A stretch of DNA of 64,000 nucleotides from Winogradskyella algicola (GTDB lineage Bacteria; Bacteroidota; Bacteroidia; Flavobacteriales; Flavobacteriaceae). Where the stretch lies: the NCBI RefSeq assembly GCF_005869935.1, contig NZ_SZQF01000001.1, positions 961,698 to 1,025,697 of the forward strand, read 5' to 3'. Position numbers and translations under genes: made by a program. Shown here piece after piece: positions 61,830-64,000 of this stretch (within the stretch, counting starts at the first letter, position 1; every line of letters begins with the position of its first letter). Under the pieces are notes generated by a model, which saw nothing but the letters and a program-made list of their open reading frames with translations, was not told where the DNA came from and did no database searches.

Positions 61830-63815
61830 ATGCTCAAGCCATTGCACAAAAATATCTTAATACTTCTTTTATTTGGTTTTATAACTCAATGTCTTTCAGC
61901 TCAAAGAAAGTTAAATAGAGCTACTGCAACAGTAAATAATGGTTTTTTTAATAATAATGATTCAAGTGCAGTTAAAAGGTCACGAGGATTCAAAAATATT
62001 GCTTCTATTGACATGTATTTGCAGTACAACACCGAAGTAGATACCTCTATAGTTGACACCACTTTGACCATAAAAAAGGATTATAAATTTAATTATTTAC
62101 AGAGAGACAACTTTGGGTTAATGCCTTTTGCCAATATAGGTCAGACTTACAATTCTTTAAGTATTAATTATATAAGTGATGAAACCAAGCCCTTATTTGG
62201 TGCCAGAGCAAGACATTTTAATTATTTAGAAAATGACGACACTAAGTATTATGAAGTGCCAACACCGTGGACAAGACTGACATATAAGACAGCTTTTGAA
62301 CAAGGGCAGATGTTAGATGCTTTTTTCGCTGTAAACCTTTCGAGACAGTTTAACTTTTCAATAGCATATAAAGGTTTGAGGTCATTGGGTAATTACCAAA
62401 ATGCATTAACCAGTACAGGTAATTTTAGGGTAACCTCAAATTACAATACAAAAAATAATCGGTACAAAGCTAAGGGACATATTGTAATGCAAGATTTTCT
62501 TAATCAAGAGAATGGAGGAATTAAGGATGAAGATTTAGAAAATTTCACATCTGGTGATGAAGAGTTTTTAGATAGGTCAGTTTTTGATATGAATTTCGAA
62601 GATGCAGAAAGTATTTTAAAAGGAAAAAGATTTTTCTTAAGTCACTCTTACGACATTGTAAATAAAAAAGACTCAATTAATAACAATAGACTAACGATCG
62701 TAAACGAGGTTTTCTTTGAAGACAAATATTTTCAATACTATCAAGATTCACCTTCAAGTGATTATTTTGGTGACTCTTTTACAAGTAGAATTAATGATAA
62801 AGTTAAACTCGAAGACTTTAGAACAAAAGTTTATGCTGAATTCATAAATAATATTTTAGGGGAAATTACATTTGGAATAAATTATACCAATATCAACTAT
62901 GGATATAATAGCGTAGTTTTATTCCCTGAGGAATTAATACCAAATAGAATAAAGGCTGATTATTTAGGATTAGATGCATCATATAAAAAGACCATCAAGT
63001 CAATTCATTTACAGGGTAAAGCAAGTTTAAATCTGTCTGATGAGTTTGCAGGTAGTTATATTGATGCAGAACTTGGACTAAAACTTAATGATGACATTAA
63101 TATTTCTGGTGGGATTAATATTAGTTCTAAATTACCAAACTATAACTATTTATTATATCAAAGTGATTATACTAACTATAATTGGTATAATTTCAATCAA
63201 TTTAATAACATCAATACTCAACAGTTAAGGTTTAATATTAAGTCCCAAAAGTTTTTTAATGCATCTTTAGATATTTCAAACATTGAAAATTATACATATT
63301 TCAATTTAGATGAAATCAATGAAGATGGCGTAAGGCTTATCAGTCCGCAACAGTTAAATAGTTCATTACAATATTTAAGGTTAAAGGTTCAGAGAGAATT
63401 TAGAGTTGGTAACTTTGCTTTAGACAACACAATTATGTATCAGAATGTTTTAAGTGATGCAGAAGTATTAAACGTACCTACACTAATTTCTAGAAATACG
63501 CTTTACTATTCAAACCATATTTTTAAGAAAGCCATGCAACTCCAAACAGGGGTAACATTCAATTATTTTACAGAATACAACATGAATGGGTATGATCCTG
63601 TCTTAGCAGAATTCTATACTCAGAATTCAACTAAGATTGGTGGTTTTCCAAGATTAGACTTTTTTATTAATGCAAAAGTGAGGCAAACTCGTATTTTCTT
63701 TAAAGCAGAACATTTCAATTCCTCATTTACAGGTTATGATTATTTCTCAGCTCCTAATCACCCTTATAGGGACTTTACCATTCGTTTTGGTTTGGTATGG
63801 GACTTTTTCTTATAA
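61830..63815 (+). CDS. Bacteroidota putative porin
   Basis: 661 residues with a signal peptide (ILILLLFGFITQCLSAQ). A long beta-barrel-type sequence with alternating polar and hydrophobic residues, GLMPFANIGQTYNSLSINYI and FGARARHFNYLENDDTKYYE near the N-terminus (as in the family annotated putative porin in this phylum), and the typical C-terminal strand FTIRFGLVWDFFL ending in aromatic residues. Outer membrane; cargo unknown. Monocistronic as far as seen. Confidence 0.85.
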   Translation: MLKPLHKNILILLLFGFITQCLSAQRKLNRATATVNNGFFNNNDSSAVKRSRGFKNIASIDMYLQYNTEVDTSIVDTTLTIKKDYKFNYLQRDNFGLMPFANIGQTYNSLSINYISDETKPLFGARARHFNYLENDDTKYYEVPTPWTRLTYKTAFEQGQMLDAFFAVNLSRQFNFSIAYKGLRSLGNYQNALTSTGNFRVTSNYNTKNNRYKAKGHIVMQDFLNQENGGIKDEDLENFTSGDEEFLDRSVFDMNFEDAESILKGKRFFLSHSYDIVNKKDSINNNRLTIVNEVFFEDKYFQYYQDSPSSDYFGDSFTSRINDKVKLEDFRTKVYAEFINNILGEITFGINYTNINYGYNSVVLFPEELIPNRIKADYLGLDASYKKTIKSIHLQGKASLNLSDEFAGSYIDAELGLKLNDDINISGGINISSKLPNYNYLLYQSDYTNYNWYNFNQFNNINTQQLRFNIKSQKFFNASLDISNIENYTYFNLDEINEDGVRLISPQQLNSSLQYLRLKVQREFRVGNFALDNTIMYQNVLSDAEVLNVPTLISRNTLYYSNHIFKKAMQLQTGVTFNYFTEYNMNGYDPVLAEFYTQNSTKIGGFPRLDFFINAKVRQTRIFFKAEHFNSSFTGYDYFSAPNHPYRDFTIRFGLVWDFFL

Positions 63816-63906
63816 AGTTTTAGATTTATTTTTAGATTACATATTTGTATTTCAGTCTATTGACTTGCCTTGTTAAAAATTTCTTCAATAAAAGTTTAAA
63901 AAGAAT

Positions 63907-63936
63907 TTGGTGGTAATGAAAAGGGTTTTATATTTG
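63907..63936 (+). promoter_or_regulatory. Promoter at the right edge
   Basis: TTG at 63907-63909, a 19-base gap and TATATTTG at 63929-63936 match the Bacteroidota -33/-7 pattern well. It faces a gene beyond the right edge. An ATG at 63957 opens a 14-codon frame to the edge (MWQVWVSSFTQSGI), which may be a gene start or part of a leader; not resolved. Confidence 0.6.
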
Positions 63937-64000
63937 CAGCCCCTAAACGGACACAATGTGGCAGGTTTGGGTAAGTTCATTCACACAAAGCGGCATTAAA

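Noticed and set aside
1..64000. CRISPR array or tandem spacer array
   Set aside because: The repeats are dispersed, differ in orientation and are separated by genes, not by equal-length spacers.
1..64000. tRNA, rRNA or tmRNA genes
   Set aside because: No cloverleaf or rRNA-like stretch was recognised by eye on either strand.

Overview
The window is chromosomal DNA of a member of the Bacteroidota, almost certainly the family Flavobacteriaceae. The evidence is low GC, TAnnTTTG-type promoters, a SusC/SusD pair, secreted proteins ending in type IX secretion (T9SS) sorting domains, DUF4136/DUF1573/DUF2157/GDYXXLXY genes, and a lysyl-tRNA synthetase with the C-terminal extension I associate with this phylum. 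The genus cannot be fixed from the sequence. No rRNA, tRNA, CRISPR array, prophage or classical insertion sequence was seen.

Region 1 (1-17.4 kb, all + strand) is a long phenylacetate catabolic cluster running into branched-chain amino acid catabolism. The order is paaB (3' end), paaC, paaD, paaG, a PLP-dependent threonine/serine dehydratase, paaH, paaI, paaJ, an S41-like peptidase, paaZ (with an extra C-terminal domain), a second crotonase, paaY, a 2-oxoacid dehydrogenase E2, ilvE, and a fused E1 alpha/beta. PaaABCDE epoxidises phenylacetyl-CoA, PaaG isomerises it, PaaZ opens and oxidises the ring, and crotonase/PaaH/PaaJ carry out beta-oxidation to acetyl-CoA and succinyl-CoA; PaaI and PaaY are salvage thioesterase-type proteins. 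paaA, paaE and paaK must lie to the left if present.

The unusual feature of region 1 is a dense population of short palindromic repeats. Almost every gene spacer holds one, and copies are translated in frame inside paaH, the E2 linker and E1. They look like one GTCA...ATCT/TCTC stem-loop superfamily with covarying stems, often in inverted pairs (BIME-like). A second repeat type (TCCCC-TTGA-GGGGA core) brackets a 428-bp unit that encodes a DUF559 PD-(D/E)XK nuclease domain and has 31-bp inverted ends. That unit sits at the 5' end of the dehydratase gene and is fused to it in frame. It is the best candidate here for an undescribed nuclease-repeat mobile system.

Region 2 (17.4-31.9 kb, mixed strands) holds a cold-shock protein, a SulP transporter, a DUF5522-hutU-DUF4136 operon, a small putative zincin, a large T9SS-secreted protein, a D-cysteine desulfhydrase-like/glucosaminidase-LysM/hemL operon, and three - strand genes (two Spy-like paralogues and a helical-repeat protein).

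Region 3 (32.1-46.3 kb) has a run of small membrane proteins with DUF2157 and GDYXXLXY. Then come a metzincin lipoprotein, a dihaem cytochrome lipoprotein, lysS, a thioredoxin-like/TPR protein, a DUF1573 protein, a membrane-anchored LuxR regulator, a YqaE/Pmp3 peptide, an NTF2-like protein, a lipoprotein and lipB.

Region 4 (46.5-64 kb) has an orphan one-TM beta-rich protein, a nucleoid-associated protein, an OmpA-family protein, a propeller lipoprotein, rnhB, a SusC/SusD/lipoprotein locus, a T9SS subtilase, a DUF4369 lipoprotein lacking its thioredoxin domain, and a Bacteroidota putative porin.
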